In this document: in pieces, positions 25,990 to 34,021 of the stretch
How the letters are laid out: each line of letters opens with the position of its first letter
How positions within the stretch are numbered: position 1 is the stretch's first letter
Source of the DNA: Anaerobiospirillum succiniciproducens DSM 6400
Lineage (GTDB): Bacteria > Pseudomonadota > Gammaproteobacteria > Enterobacterales > Succinivibrionaceae
Assembly: GCF_000482845.1 (NCBI RefSeq)
Contig: NZ_AXWV01000025.1
Location: 1-54,994, forward strand
DNA length: 54,994 nucleotides
Direction of reading: 5' to 3'
Notes under the pieces: generated by a model
What the model was told of the DNA's origin: nothing
Databases searched by the model: none
What the model saw: the letters and a program-made list of their open reading frames with translations, nothing else
Translations under genes and position numbers: made by a program

Positions 25990-26583
25990 ATGTCTGCAGA
26001 TTTTGATTTAATTTTAGCTTCAGGCTCACCACGTCGTCGTGATTTCCTTGCGAATATGGGCCTTAAGTTTGTCATTGATAAGCCTGATGCAGATGAGCGT
26101 GTGCTAGAGGGTGAGTCAGCTAAGGCTTATGTTGAGCGTATTGCTAAAGAGAAAGCCATTATCGTCGCATCACGCAATCCAGGACAGATTGTTTTAGCTG
26201 CCGATACTGCAGTTGTTTGCCAAGATCAAATCTTAGGTAAGCCTGTTGATCGCGAGGATGCCAAGCGCATCTTGCGCCTTTTGTCGGGCAAAACTCATGA
26301 GGTTATGACTGGCGTTTGTATTATTAAGGACGACGTAATTCGTCAAATCTTTGAGTCATCAAAAGTAACATTCGCTACCCTCGATGAAGAGTTGCTGGAA
26401 ATTTATACAGCCTCAGGCGAGAGCGATGACAAATCAGGTGCCTACGCAGTACAGGGCATTGGAGCAATGTTTATTCAAAAAGTGGAAGGCTCCGTAAGTT
26501 CAGTTGTTGGACTGCCTGTCTGTCAGGTGCGTGAAGTATTAGCAAGCTTTGGTCTTAAGCCACGTACAGTAGCTACTAAATAA
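25990..26583 (+). CDS. maf: Maf-like nucleotide pyrophosphatase (YhdE type)
   Basis: 197 residues (E. coli YhdE 197). It shows the Maf/HAM1 fold motifs: ILASGSPRRRDFL (8-20), a catalytic-base aspartate in VLAADTAVV, LGKPVDREDAKRIL, and the SGAYAVQGIGAMFI stretch. YhdE-type enzymes hydrolyse dTTP, UTP and modified pyrimidine nucleotides to the monophosphate. Position after mreBCD is the enterobacterial order, but rng and yhdP, which separate yhdE from tldD in E. coli, are missing here. Confidence 0.94.
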   Translation: MSADFDLILASGSPRRRDFLANMGLKFVIDKPDADERVLEGESAKAYVERIAKEKAIIVASRNPGQIVLAADTAVVCQDQILGKPVDREDAKRILRLLSGKTHEVMTGVCIIKDDVIRQIFESSKVTFATLDEELLEIYTASGESDDKSGAYAVQGIGAMFIQKVEGSVSSVVGLPVCQVREVLASFGLKPRTVATK

Positions 26584-26730
26584 GATAGGTGATCGTTGCT
26601 TGGCAACGCTGATTGACATGTGAAAGCTGTCTTTGGCCTCTTCACAAGCGCTTAAGCCTGTAAATAGGCTTATCTAAAGTCTTAAGGTCAATTATGTTCT
26701 CACAAGCGTAAGGTTAGGAAGAAACCATAT

Positions 26731-28194
26731 ATGGATAATTTAGCGTACGTTAAAGAGCAACTTCTCAATGGTGCTGGCATCGATGAGGACTTTCTCTATC
26801 AATGTCTGGGTATCCTTAATGAGCGCAAACTCGATTTTGGCGATATCTTCTTTGAGCATGAGGTGGTCGAGTCATTCTTCCTTGAAGAGGGCATCATTAA
26901 AGAAGGTGCATACCGCATTTCATCCGGTGTGGGTGTACGCGGCCTGATTGGTGAGAAAACTGGTTTTGCTTATTCCGACGTGATTGAGCGTAATGCAGTA
27001 TTAGATGCCTGTAGAGCAGCTCGTTCGATTAGCTCTGGACATAATATGACTCCAAGGGGCATCAATATCACCCCACATGAACTCAAGCCTTTATATGTAC
27101 AGGAAAATCCTCTGTTATCTATGAGTCGCGAGCAGAAAGCAGCGTTACTTATGAGAGCTAATGAGGTTGCTCGTTCTGCTGATAGCCGTGTTGATCAGGT
27201 AGATGTGAGCTTAGGACAGGTGCATCGCATGATGTTAGTGGCTAACACCGATGGCACTTTATGTGCGGATGTTAAGCCAATTGTGCAGTTTAATGTCAGT
27301 GTCGTGATGAAGAATGGCGATCGTCATGAGCAAGGCTCATCTGCTATGGGTGGTGCTTTCTTATTAGACGAGCTCACTAAGAACGATGCTTTTGAGAAAG
27401 TAGCCCTTGATGCTGTACGTATGGCATCTGTAAACCTTGAGGCTATTCCAGCTCCTGCTGGTAGTATGCCGGTGGTATTAGGCGCAGGCTGGCCAGCGGT
27501 GTTAATTCACGAGGCTGTTGGTCATGGCCTTGAGGGTGATGGTAACTTCCATAAGACCTCAGCATATTGGGATAAGGTTGGTCAGAAGGTAGCATCAGAG
27601 GCATGTACCATTGTTGATGATGGTACTATTCCTAACCGTCGTGGCTCTCAATCATGTGATGATGAGGGTACTGTAAGTAAGCATAATGTGCTCATTGAAA
27701 ACGGTATTTTAAAGGGCTTTATGCACGATCGTCGCAGTGCCATGCTGATGGGTGCTGAGCCTACTGGTAACGGTCGTCGCCAAAACTATTCTTGTCTTAC
27801 TATCCCTCGTATGACCAATACATATATGATGCCTGGAAAGTACAAGAAAGAAGAGTTAATCGCCTCCTTAGATAAAGGTATTTATGCAGTTAACTTCTCA
27901 GGTGGACAAGTAGACACCACCTCAGGTCGCTTTGTATTCTCAGCCTCTGAGGCCTACTTAGTTGAAAATGGCAAGATCACAGCTCCAATTAAGGGTGCTA
28001 CCTTAATCGGCACTGGTGATCAAACCATGCAGAAGGTCACCATGGTTGCAGATGATTTAGAGTTTGATCGTGGCATTGGCTGGTGTGGAAAGGCAGGTCA
28101 GTCAGTGCGTGTTGGTATTGGTCAGCCTACAGTTAAGATTAGTGAAATCACTGTTGGCGGATCCGATGCAAACTGTGCCTCCTGCCAAGCTTAG
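26731..28194 (+). CDS. tldD: Metalloprotease subunit TldD
   Basis: 487 residues (E. coli 481). The zinc motif HEAVGH is at residues 260-264 plus flank (LIHEAVGHGLEGD). The TldD family landmarks GYAYTD-like GFAYSDVIE, DDGTIPNRRGS and the C-terminal GWCGKAGQSVRVGIGQPT are present. TldD pairs with TldE/PmbA to form a heterodimeric protease that trims peptides such as microcin B17 and CcdA. The partner gene pmbA lies 1.1 kb downstream. It is preceded by GGAAG ribosome-binding-like sequence. Confidence 0.97.
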   Translation: MDNLAYVKEQLLNGAGIDEDFLYQCLGILNERKLDFGDIFFEHEVVESFFLEEGIIKEGAYRISSGVGVRGLIGEKTGFAYSDVIERNAVLDACRAARSISSGHNMTPRGINITPHELKPLYVQENPLLSMSREQKAALLMRANEVARSADSRVDQVDVSLGQVHRMMLVANTDGTLCADVKPIVQFNVSVVMKNGDRHEQGSSAMGGAFLLDELTKNDAFEKVALDAVRMASVNLEAIPAPAGSMPVVLGAGWPAVLIHEAVGHGLEGDGNFHKTSAYWDKVGQKVASEACTIVDDGTIPNRRGSQSCDDEGTVSKHNVLIENGILKGFMHDRRSAMLMGAEPTGNGRRQNYSCLTIPRMTNTYMMPGKYKKEELIASLDKGIYAVNFSGGQVDTTSGRFVFSASEAYLVENGKITAPIKGATLIGTGDQTMQKVTMVADDLEFDRGIGWCGKAGQSVRVGIGQPTVKISEITVGGSDANCASCQA

Positions 28195-28434
28195 TAGTCT
28201 ATTAGGCTAGAGATTTCACAACTAAACCATATCCATAACCGCATCCATACTAATTTGTACAGCAGCCTAAAAATTTATAAAGGCACCTACATAGTTATTT
28301 GGATGCAATTGCCGCTGTTTTTAGAAAGCAGATAAAGTTATCCACACTCAGAAGACAAACTTGAGTGCTGTAATTTTTACTAAGATGCAGCGGTGCAATA
28401 TAGATTTTTCCCTTTAAGGGACACGGAGAGAATC

Positions 28435-29010
28435 ATGGCTGTTCAAGAGCATTTTGAGGGTTTTGATACTGAGCCAGATGAGCTCAGTCGCTCTGCTCAC
28501 AAGCGTGAAGCTCAGGCAATTCGTAAGCTTGCTGATAAAATTGCCGATTTAGGTGATACTGCCTTTGCACGTTTGAAGTTTGAGGAAGAAGAAGTTAAAG
28601 AGGCTTTTGTAAAGGCTCGTTCTTTACGCCGCATCTCAGATGAGCGTCGTCGTCAGCTGCAGTTTGCTGCTAAATTGTTACGTTCTTTTGGTCATGAAGA
28701 TCTTGAGAATCAGATTAACAACTTAAGCACCACTGCTAAAGAAGATCCTAAGGCAATGCGTCTTGAAATGCTGCGTGAGTACTTAATTCATGGCGGTATC
28801 AAGGGTGTTAACTCCTTAGTAGAGCTGATTCCATCAATTGATCGCAACAAGCTTAGAACTTTAGTTAAGCGTGCCCATGATGAGTTGTCTTCAACTTTAC
28901 CTGATCGCCCACAAGCACGTGCCTTATATAAGTTCATTAAAACTGAGGTCAACAACGCCGGTGTCGAGATTCCTGACACCATGCTGCGCCCAAAAAGCAA
29001 CGGCTCATAA
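28435..29010 (+). CDS. yjgA: Ribosome-associated protein YjgA / DarP (DUF615)
   Basis: 191 residues from the ATG at 28435, chosen because GGAGAG ends four bases before it; an upstream in-frame GTG has no such site. Acidic N-terminus, then a long charged helical bundle with the DUF615 pattern: SRSAHKREAQAIRKLADKI (shown in part), DLGDTAFARL, and a basic C-terminal part RRISDERRRQLQFAAKLLR. DarP helps assembly of the 50S subunit and associates with it. In E. coli yjgA is next to pmbA, as here. Confidence 0.93.
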   Translation: MAVQEHFEGFDTEPDELSRSAHKREAQAIRKLADKIADLGDTAFARLKFEEEEVKEAFVKARSLRRISDERRRQLQFAAKLLRSFGHEDLENQINNLSTTAKEDPKAMRLEMLREYLIHGGIKGVNSLVELIPSIDRNKLRTLVKRAHDELSSTLPDRPQARALYKFIKTEVNNAGVEIPDTMLRPKSNGS

Positions 29011-29085
29011 GCTAGCCCATTGCCTATAAGCAAGCGCACAGCCCATAAGCTAGTGCACTCTCAGGCAGCGCTAGCCCCCTAAGGC

Positions 29086-29128
29086 CTAGCACCCAAAACT
29101 CTAGCACCGACAACTTTAGCACCCAACC
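29086..29128. repeat. Short ~15-bp imperfect tandem repeat
   Basis: CTAGCACCCAAAACT (29086-29100), CTAGCACCGACAACTT (29101-29116) and TAGCACCCAACC follow each other in the yjgA-pmbA spacer. Confidence 0.6.
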
Positions 29129-29259
29129 GCGCGGTGATAGCGGTGTAAGAGTACTAGCCTTGCAGCTTGAGATGTAGTCTAGAGCTTTTTTTAGACGGTT
29201 GTTAACTTAAGAACAGTAGTGATGCGGTATCTTTGCCGCTAGTCATATAGAGATCTGCC

Positions 29260-30627
29260 ATGTCATATTTTGCACAGTTACCAGAACTTAAAAAGCAGTT
29301 TGAAGATCTGGCCATGAAGGCTGTAGAAATTGCCAAGTCAAAAGGTGCTGATGAGGTTCGTGTTCGTATTTCAGGCGGTAAAGGACTTGATGTTTCATCA
29401 CGTCACTGTGAAGTGGAGAATCTTGAGTTCAATCAGATGCAGGGCATGTCCATTACTGTATATAAGGACAAGCACTGCGGCCATGCTAATACTAGCGACT
29501 TCTCCATTGCGAGCATCACAGATACTGCCGAATCTGCATTAAATCTGTGTAAGTACACCTCTCGCGATGAGTTTGCAGGGCTGTGCGATGCAAAAGAGCT
29601 TTACCATGGTGACGAGGATCTTGAGTTACTCTATGAGCTTGAAGAGGATCCTGACACCTTAGTTAAACGTGCAGTGGATCTAGACAAGCTAGCCGTTGCC
29701 ATGGTGGACAAAAACAAGGATAAGGGTCTTAAAGAGTCTGATGGTGCGTCATATTCCACCATGTACTCTGTACGCACCTTAGCTACTAGCCATGGTTTTT
29801 GTAAGAGCTCTGTAGAGTCAGAGTACTCAAAATACATTAGCCTGGTCGGTGAGCAAAATGGTGTTATGCAGCGCTCTGGAGGCAGCTATATTGGCATCAA
29901 CCCAGCTTTAGAGTGGGCTGATGAGCGTGTGGCTGATGAGGCTGTGCAAAGAACCTTAGGAAAGCTTGGTGCATCTAAGGTTAAGACCGGTAAATACAAC
30001 ATTATCTTTAGCCGTGGTGCCGCAAGCGAGCTGATGCTGCCATTTATCAACGCTATTAGCGGTATGCTCATCTATCAGAACTCTTCGTTCTTAAAAGATA
30101 GTCTTAACTCTCAGGTATTCCCTGAGTTCTTATCGGTTAAAGAAGATCCGCTTATTAAGGGCGGTATTGCATCTGCCTTATTCGATGCTGAGGGTGTAGC
30201 AACACGACCATTAGATGTGGTCAGCAACGGTATCTTAAAAGAGTTCTTTATCGATACTTACTCTGGCAGAAAGCTCAACATGAAGTGCAATGGTCACAAT
30301 GATCCTTGCTATAACATCTTCTTCAATCCTGATGACGAGCATGGCGGCTCTTTAGAGGATATCCTTAAGAAGGCTGGCTCTGGTATCGTGGTTCATCAGC
30401 TCATGGGTCAGGGCGTGAATATCGTTAACGGTAACTATAGCCGTGGTGTTTCAGGCTACTATTTTGAAAATGGTGAGCGAGTCCATGCTGTTGATGAGAT
30501 TACTGTTGCCGGTAATCTTAAGGAGATGTACGCCTCTATTGCGATGATTGGTAATGATCGTGATGAGCGCCGCCGCATACAGACAGGCTCAGTATGGATC
30601 CCAGAGCTTACTGTATCGGGAAGCTAA
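29260..30627 (+). CDS. pmbA: Metalloprotease partner PmbA / TldE
   Basis: 455 residues (E. coli 450). It carries the common TldD/PmbA fold but no HExxH, as expected for the non-catalytic TldE partner. Landmarks are GADEVRVRISGGKGLDVSSR near the start, NIIFSRGAASELMLPF, the glycine-rich GSGIVVHQLMGQGVN and NGNYSRGVSGYYFENGE. With TldD it forms the protease that matures microcin B17 and degrades antitoxin CcdA. A strong terminator closes the gene. Confidence 0.97.
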   Translation: MSYFAQLPELKKQFEDLAMKAVEIAKSKGADEVRVRISGGKGLDVSSRHCEVENLEFNQMQGMSITVYKDKHCGHANTSDFSIASITDTAESALNLCKYTSRDEFAGLCDAKELYHGDEDLELLYELEEDPDTLVKRAVDLDKLAVAMVDKNKDKGLKESDGASYSTMYSVRTLATSHGFCKSSVESEYSKYISLVGEQNGVMQRSGGSYIGINPALEWADERVADEAVQRTLGKLGASKVKTGKYNIIFSRGAASELMLPFINAISGMLIYQNSSFLKDSLNSQVFPEFLSVKEDPLIKGGIASALFDAEGVATRPLDVVSNGILKEFFIDTYSGRKLNMKCNGHNDPCYNIFFNPDDEHGGSLEDILKKAGSGIVVHQLMGQGVNIVNGNYSRGVSGYYFENGERVHAVDEITVAGNLKEMYASIAMIGNDRDERRRIQTGSVWIPELTVSGS

Positions 30628-30691
30628 GAAACCACAGCCTTTGACAATGCATTAGCCTCGCTTCTATAGAGGCTCAATACCGATCATGATC

Positions 30692-30726
30692 AAAAAAGGC
30701 CATACATATGATGTATGGCCTTTTTT
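30692..30726. terminator. Bidirectional terminator after pmbA
   Basis: Arms AAAAAAGGCCATACAT (30692-30707) and ATGTATGGCCTTTTTT (30711-30726) with a three-base loop. It serves pmbA and could also stop leftward transcription of the 54-codon gene. Confidence 0.95.
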
Positions 30727-30942
30727 GCCTTTTATAAAGGCTTTTGCATGTCTATATGAGCTAGGCAGTAGACATGAGTGCCTCCTTGAGGCGAGTAATG
30801 GGGCTTGGTAGGGCTCTGAAAATTATTTTCACGGCCCTTTAGTTGTTAGCGCCACTAAACTTAGAAGCTAAGGGTACAGATAATTGAGCGCTATTAGGTA
30901 AAAAAAATAGACCTAGAAGTGCTTATTTAAGCCAATCAGTGC
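30727..30942. other. Spacer downstream of the small basic gene
   Basis: Arms AGGGC (30810-30814) and GCCCT (30834-30838) with an inner GAAAAT/ATTTTC hairpin. The direct repeat AGTGCTTATTTA occurs at 30918-30929 and 30939-30950, the second copy covering the stop codon of the small gene. Confidence 0.4.
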
Positions 30943-31107
30943 TTATTTAGATGGGCTTAATGCTCTGCCGCTTGAGTTTCTTAGATTAACTCTTACGTCT
31001 CTTTTGCTATTTAAAGTGAAAGCTTTAGTTTTTTCTAACAGAGCGAAGTCACGCATTGGAGCAAAGCCACGCTTTGTTGAAATAGAGCGCTTATCTTGTG
31101 TGCTCAT
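30943..31107 (-). CDS. Small basic protein, 54 residues, unknown function
   Basis: ATG at 31107 preceded by AGGAG six bases upstream, one of the best ribosome binding sites in the window. The peptide starts MSTQDKRSISTKRGF, continues PMRDFALLEKTKAF and ends GRALSPSK. It has about 13 Lys/Arg against five Asp/Glu, no membrane segment and no cysteine. Codon use looks like neighbouring genes. I recognise no family; a nucleic-acid or ribosome-binding role would fit the charge but is only a guess. It lies between pmbA and the transposase region. A conserved small gene is favoured by the start context, yet only one sequence is visible. Confidence 0.55.
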   Translation of the reverse strand: MSTQDKRSISTKRGFAPMRDFALLEKTKAFTLNSKRDVRVNLRNSSGRALSPSK

Positions 31108-31565
31108 ATTTAGCTCCTATATTGGCAGTGTTTACGTATGCTAGGTCATTACTGCTAGCTGACTGTAAGGTGAATTGTGCAGCGTTCGCAGTGGCTTGTA
31201 AACCTAATAAGTAGCCGCAAAACTTGATTACAACAGCTTTTTAAGCCTGAAATTATGAAAGAAATTTGGGCAAATTTTGCTGTAAGTTGTTGTCTAGGAT
31301 CCTAGTATATAAGCTTAAATAACGCCATACACAATGCAAACAATTATCTAAATTCTGCAAAAAACAATGTTGCAATTTTGCAAAAACACTGGAAAACTCG
31401 CCAAGTTAGAGCATGAAAATATTTTTCACAGGTTGAGTTGATTGTAAAGTAGATCGCGTTTTGTACGGACGCCCTGCTCTTTCAGATGCTTGCCAACTGT
31501 TAGTCAGCGCTAAGAAGAGAGTAATTAACAGTAGAGGTTTGACGCTTGCTCAAAGGCATTTAAGC
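31108..31565. other. Intergenic upstream of the small basic gene
   Basis: AT-rich, with runs such as TTGCAATTTTGCAAAAA near 31371. It should contain the promoter of the 54-codon gene, reading leftward. A rightward frame opening with TTG at 31461 has no ribosome binding site and I do not accept that start. Confidence 0.35.
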
Positions 31566-31763
31566 ATGGAGAAGCTAACGGCAGCTAGAGGTAAGGTCAA
31601 TGCCTATGTAGGTAAAACCAAGGCAAAGAGACTAACTCTAGCTGATGTGTTAGCTAAGGCAAAGAGACTAACTTTAGCTGATGTGTCAGCTAAGGCAAAG
31701 AGACTAACTCTAGCTGATGTGTCAGCTAAAGTTAGTGCCATTATTGATAAAAAGCAGCGCTAG
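31566..31763 (+). CDS. Possible small repeat protein (12-residue repeats)
   Basis: 65 residues from an ATG at 31566 with AAAGG nine bases upstream; the frame is open further upstream without a better start. The centre consists of three copies of KAKRLTLADV(L/S)A, encoded by an almost perfect 36-bp tandem repeat, followed by KVSAIIDKKQR. The protein is strongly basic. The last 23 bases overlap the 3' end of the convergent transposase gene. It could be a real repeat protein, a fragment of something larger, or a chance frame in a minisatellite. Confidence 0.3.
   Translation: MEKLTAARGKVNAYVGKTKAKRLTLADVLAKAKRLTLADVSAKAKRLTLADVSAKVSAIIDKKQR
31620..31727. repeat. 36-bp tandem repeat, three units
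   Basis: Units 31620-31655, 31656-31691 and 31692-31727 differ at only two positions (one C/T in ACTCTAGC or ACTTTAGC, one T/C in TTAGCT or TCAGCT). Period is a multiple of three and keeps the reading frame. Confidence 0.95.
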
Positions 31764-33636
31764 CGTAAGCACCCCAAGTTGGGCCTAAGGCATTAAGGTA
31801 AGTTGCGATCCTCTCATCGCATGGTTTGAGCTGTTTTTTCCCATTTGGCAGGTCTTTAAGAGCAAAGTCCTTTTGATCCTCGAGAAAATCGATAAGATTG
31901 CCACACACTAAGCGACCTTGTCTTTCAGAGAGCCTTCTAATTCTTGCACGAGGAGGAAGCTCAAAAACTTTTTCCTTTTGATTGGCAATACCTATCTTGT
32001 AATTGAAATACATGTAGCAGAGCATGCAAATGTTGAGTAGAAAGTTGATCGCACGAATGCGCTCTGGTGAGGCTATGAAGTCGCCTTTTACAAACACTGT
32101 AGTGTTCTTATAGGTCGTCATATAGTCTCTAATATGGCTGCAGCACTCATAGACAGAATACAGCTCAGACATATTCCAGTTACGATTGGTGTCTGTAGTA
32201 ATGATCGCTGAGCGGCTTTCTAATTTAGCCTGCTTGGCAATAGCATCGTCATTAAGCTGCAGACCTACATTTGGAAAATAGCCTACGCCATTAACTAAGA
32301 GCACCAGATCAGAAAGTGGTGGCTTGAAATACTGACGATCGCTTGGGGATGCATGCTTGATAGCCTCTTTAATGTCAGACTCAATTTTATCGAGCATGTT
32401 TACCTTTGCCTTGGCTTGTGGCTCAGTTACAGCATGGGCCTTATCTGATGTTTCAGGGACGGCACTGTGCTTATCAGCATTTAAATCAGCCTCAGTGAGC
32501 TCAATAAGCTTAAACTTCTTAACTAGCTTTTTAAGATGAGTGAGAGCATCAAGCTCGGTATATGAAGGTTGATTTAGTTTTTCGATTGTAGCCAAGAGCT
32601 CCTTTTGTGCCTTGTTTTCAAGGCTGACTTGCTTCTTTTGATCTATGGAAAGATTATAAATTTGAAATCCTTTTTGTGGGATTAGGATTTTACGCATATC
32701 CTTGTCGATATACGTTAAAGGGGCAATATTATCCATCCACACGCCCATAGCATCTTCATTCTTGGAGATATAGCTATCGTCAGTAATCTTGGTGCTCTTT
32801 TCAAGATCAAAATCAAGATTACAGATCAGTCTGTTGGAACTTGGTGCGCGAGTAATTAAATGGATGCCAGCACTGCGGCGCTTTAAACATATCTTAGGAT
32901 CGTAATCCATGATAGTGGAGTACAGATAGATAGGTCTGTCGCTATAGATCTTGGCTCTACCAAGATATGAAGTTAGATATTGCTGAACTTCCCAATTGCC
33001 AGTGCCTGAGTCTGGCTGTGCTATCTTGTATGAAACTGGGATTCCTGAAATGGCTTCAAAGACGATGAACTCAATAGGATTGAGTTCTATATTTGGATTG
33101 TAGTCTTTGATCGTTTTTACAGGCTCGTTGCCAATGCAAGTGATGTTGAAAATTGACTTAGCACTAGTAAGAGGGAAAAGATAATTAGAGGCATTGCCAA
33201 TATCGTCAAGGACACGGTTGGCAAGGATCTCAAAGAGTTCTTCTAAATTGCAGTGACCTAATTCTTCTAAGGCCTCTGCCATTGCACTATATGAACAGCT
33301 ATCCTCGTTCAGACTTTCATCAATGATAGCGTTAAAAGCTCTTTGCTTGTCGTAGCCTGTGTAGTGGATGACAGGTTGATCTATCTTGATGAATAGATCG
33401 CACATTAGGCATGAAAGTAAGCTAGCGTTATTCTCACCATGCTGTTTTAGGGTATTAGCAATGGTGCTAGAAATAAGATCCCCAAATTCGAATTGTTTTA
33501 AGAAACCAGCAATTAGAGGTATAGCTCCAATCTTATAGCCATCAGGAGCTGAAGAGTGCTTAGTTGAGTCAACCACCTGTGGGTTTATGGATATTTCTTG
33601 TGCTGTGCAACCTGTCATTTTGTGTGCTACCCACAT
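31741..33636 (-). CDS. IS1634-like (DUF4277-type) transposase, probably inactive
   Basis: 631 residues, uninterrupted. N-terminal KIGAIPLIAGFLKQF (35-49) resembles the DUF4277 start of IS1634-family transposases. The middle has EFIVFEAISGIPVSYKIAQ, like their substrate-strand region. The C-terminal GDFIASPERIRAINFLLNI (~518-536) matches the family segment after the catalytic Glu. However, where the family usually has DTT the sequence reads FNITC (Asn164), and the YxxxxxIE segment reads YECCSHIRDYMTTYK (~496-510), without the Glu. A low-complexity insert lies at ~380-450. No terminal inverted repeats or target duplication were found. The start is uncertain; ATG 33618 is an alternative and neither has a clear ribosome binding site. 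Confidence 0.6.
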   Translation of the reverse strand: MWVAHKMTGCTAQEISINPQVVDSTKHSSAPDGYKIGAIPLIAGFLKQFEFGDLISSTIANTLKQHGENNASLLSCLMCDLFIKIDQPVIHYTGYDKQRAFNAIIDESLNEDSCSYSAMAEALEELGHCNLEELFEILANRVLDDIGNASNYLFPLTSAKSIFNITCIGNEPVKTIKDYNPNIELNPIEFIVFEAISGIPVSYKIAQPDSGTGNWEVQQYLTSYLGRAKIYSDRPIYLYSTIMDYDPKICLKRRSAGIHLITRAPSSNRLICNLDFDLEKSTKITDDSYISKNEDAMGVWMDNIAPLTYIDKDMRKILIPQKGFQIYNLSIDQKKQVSLENKAQKELLATIEKLNQPSYTELDALTHLKKLVKKFKLIELTEADLNADKHSAVPETSDKAHAVTEPQAKAKVNMLDKIESDIKEAIKHASPSDRQYFKPPLSDLVLLVNGVGYFPNVGLQLNDDAIAKQAKLESRSAIITTDTNRNWNMSELYSVYECCSHIRDYMTTYKNTTVFVKGDFIASPERIRAINFLLNICMLCYMYFNYKIGIANQKEKVFELPPRARIRRLSERQGRLVCGNLIDFLEDQKDFALKDLPNGKKQLKPCDERIATYLNALGPTWGAYASAAFYQ

Positions 33637-34021
33637 GTGATTAGAGTTAGGTTAAGGAGTGCTTGTTATAAAACAAGCAATGATGTATCTAGGATAACAA
33701 TTACTTTAGCATTCTATATGGTTATTTGAAATATAATTTGTCAAACAATCATGTGCATGTGATTCAGTTATCATCATTTATATTTTTGTGACAAAACAGC
33801 ATACGAAAAGCCGTTTTCTAGGTCTTTATGGTTGCTATACATCATGGTGTGTGCATTATGTGCACTTGCATCATATCTGTGCCAGAGGTGTGCGCACATT
33901 ATGGGCATAAGTGCTCTTGCTGTTAGTTTTTAGGAAAATAGTAATCTTAGATGCAAAAAGGCCCTTGCCTAATTGATAGGCAAGGGCCTTTTTACAGTAC
34001 GTAAGATCGCTTTTTAGAATC
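33637..34021. other. Intergenic between transposase and gpmI
   Basis: Contains a hairpin TGCTTGTT/AACAAGCA (33660-33667, 33672-33679) and the gpmI terminator. The 33780-33950 stretch has repeated TGTGCA/GTGCACT motifs. No gene and no recognisable IS end. Confidence 0.45.
33955..33993 (-). terminator. Intrinsic terminator of gpmI
   Basis: Arms AAAAAGGCCCTTGCCT (33955-33970) and AGGCAAGGGCCTTTTT (33978-33993), 28 bases beyond the gpmI stop on the minus strand. Confidence 0.95.

Noticed and set aside
31100..33800. Complete IS1634 element
   Set aside because: No terminal inverted repeats or target duplication could be found around the transposase-like gene, so only the gene is annotated.
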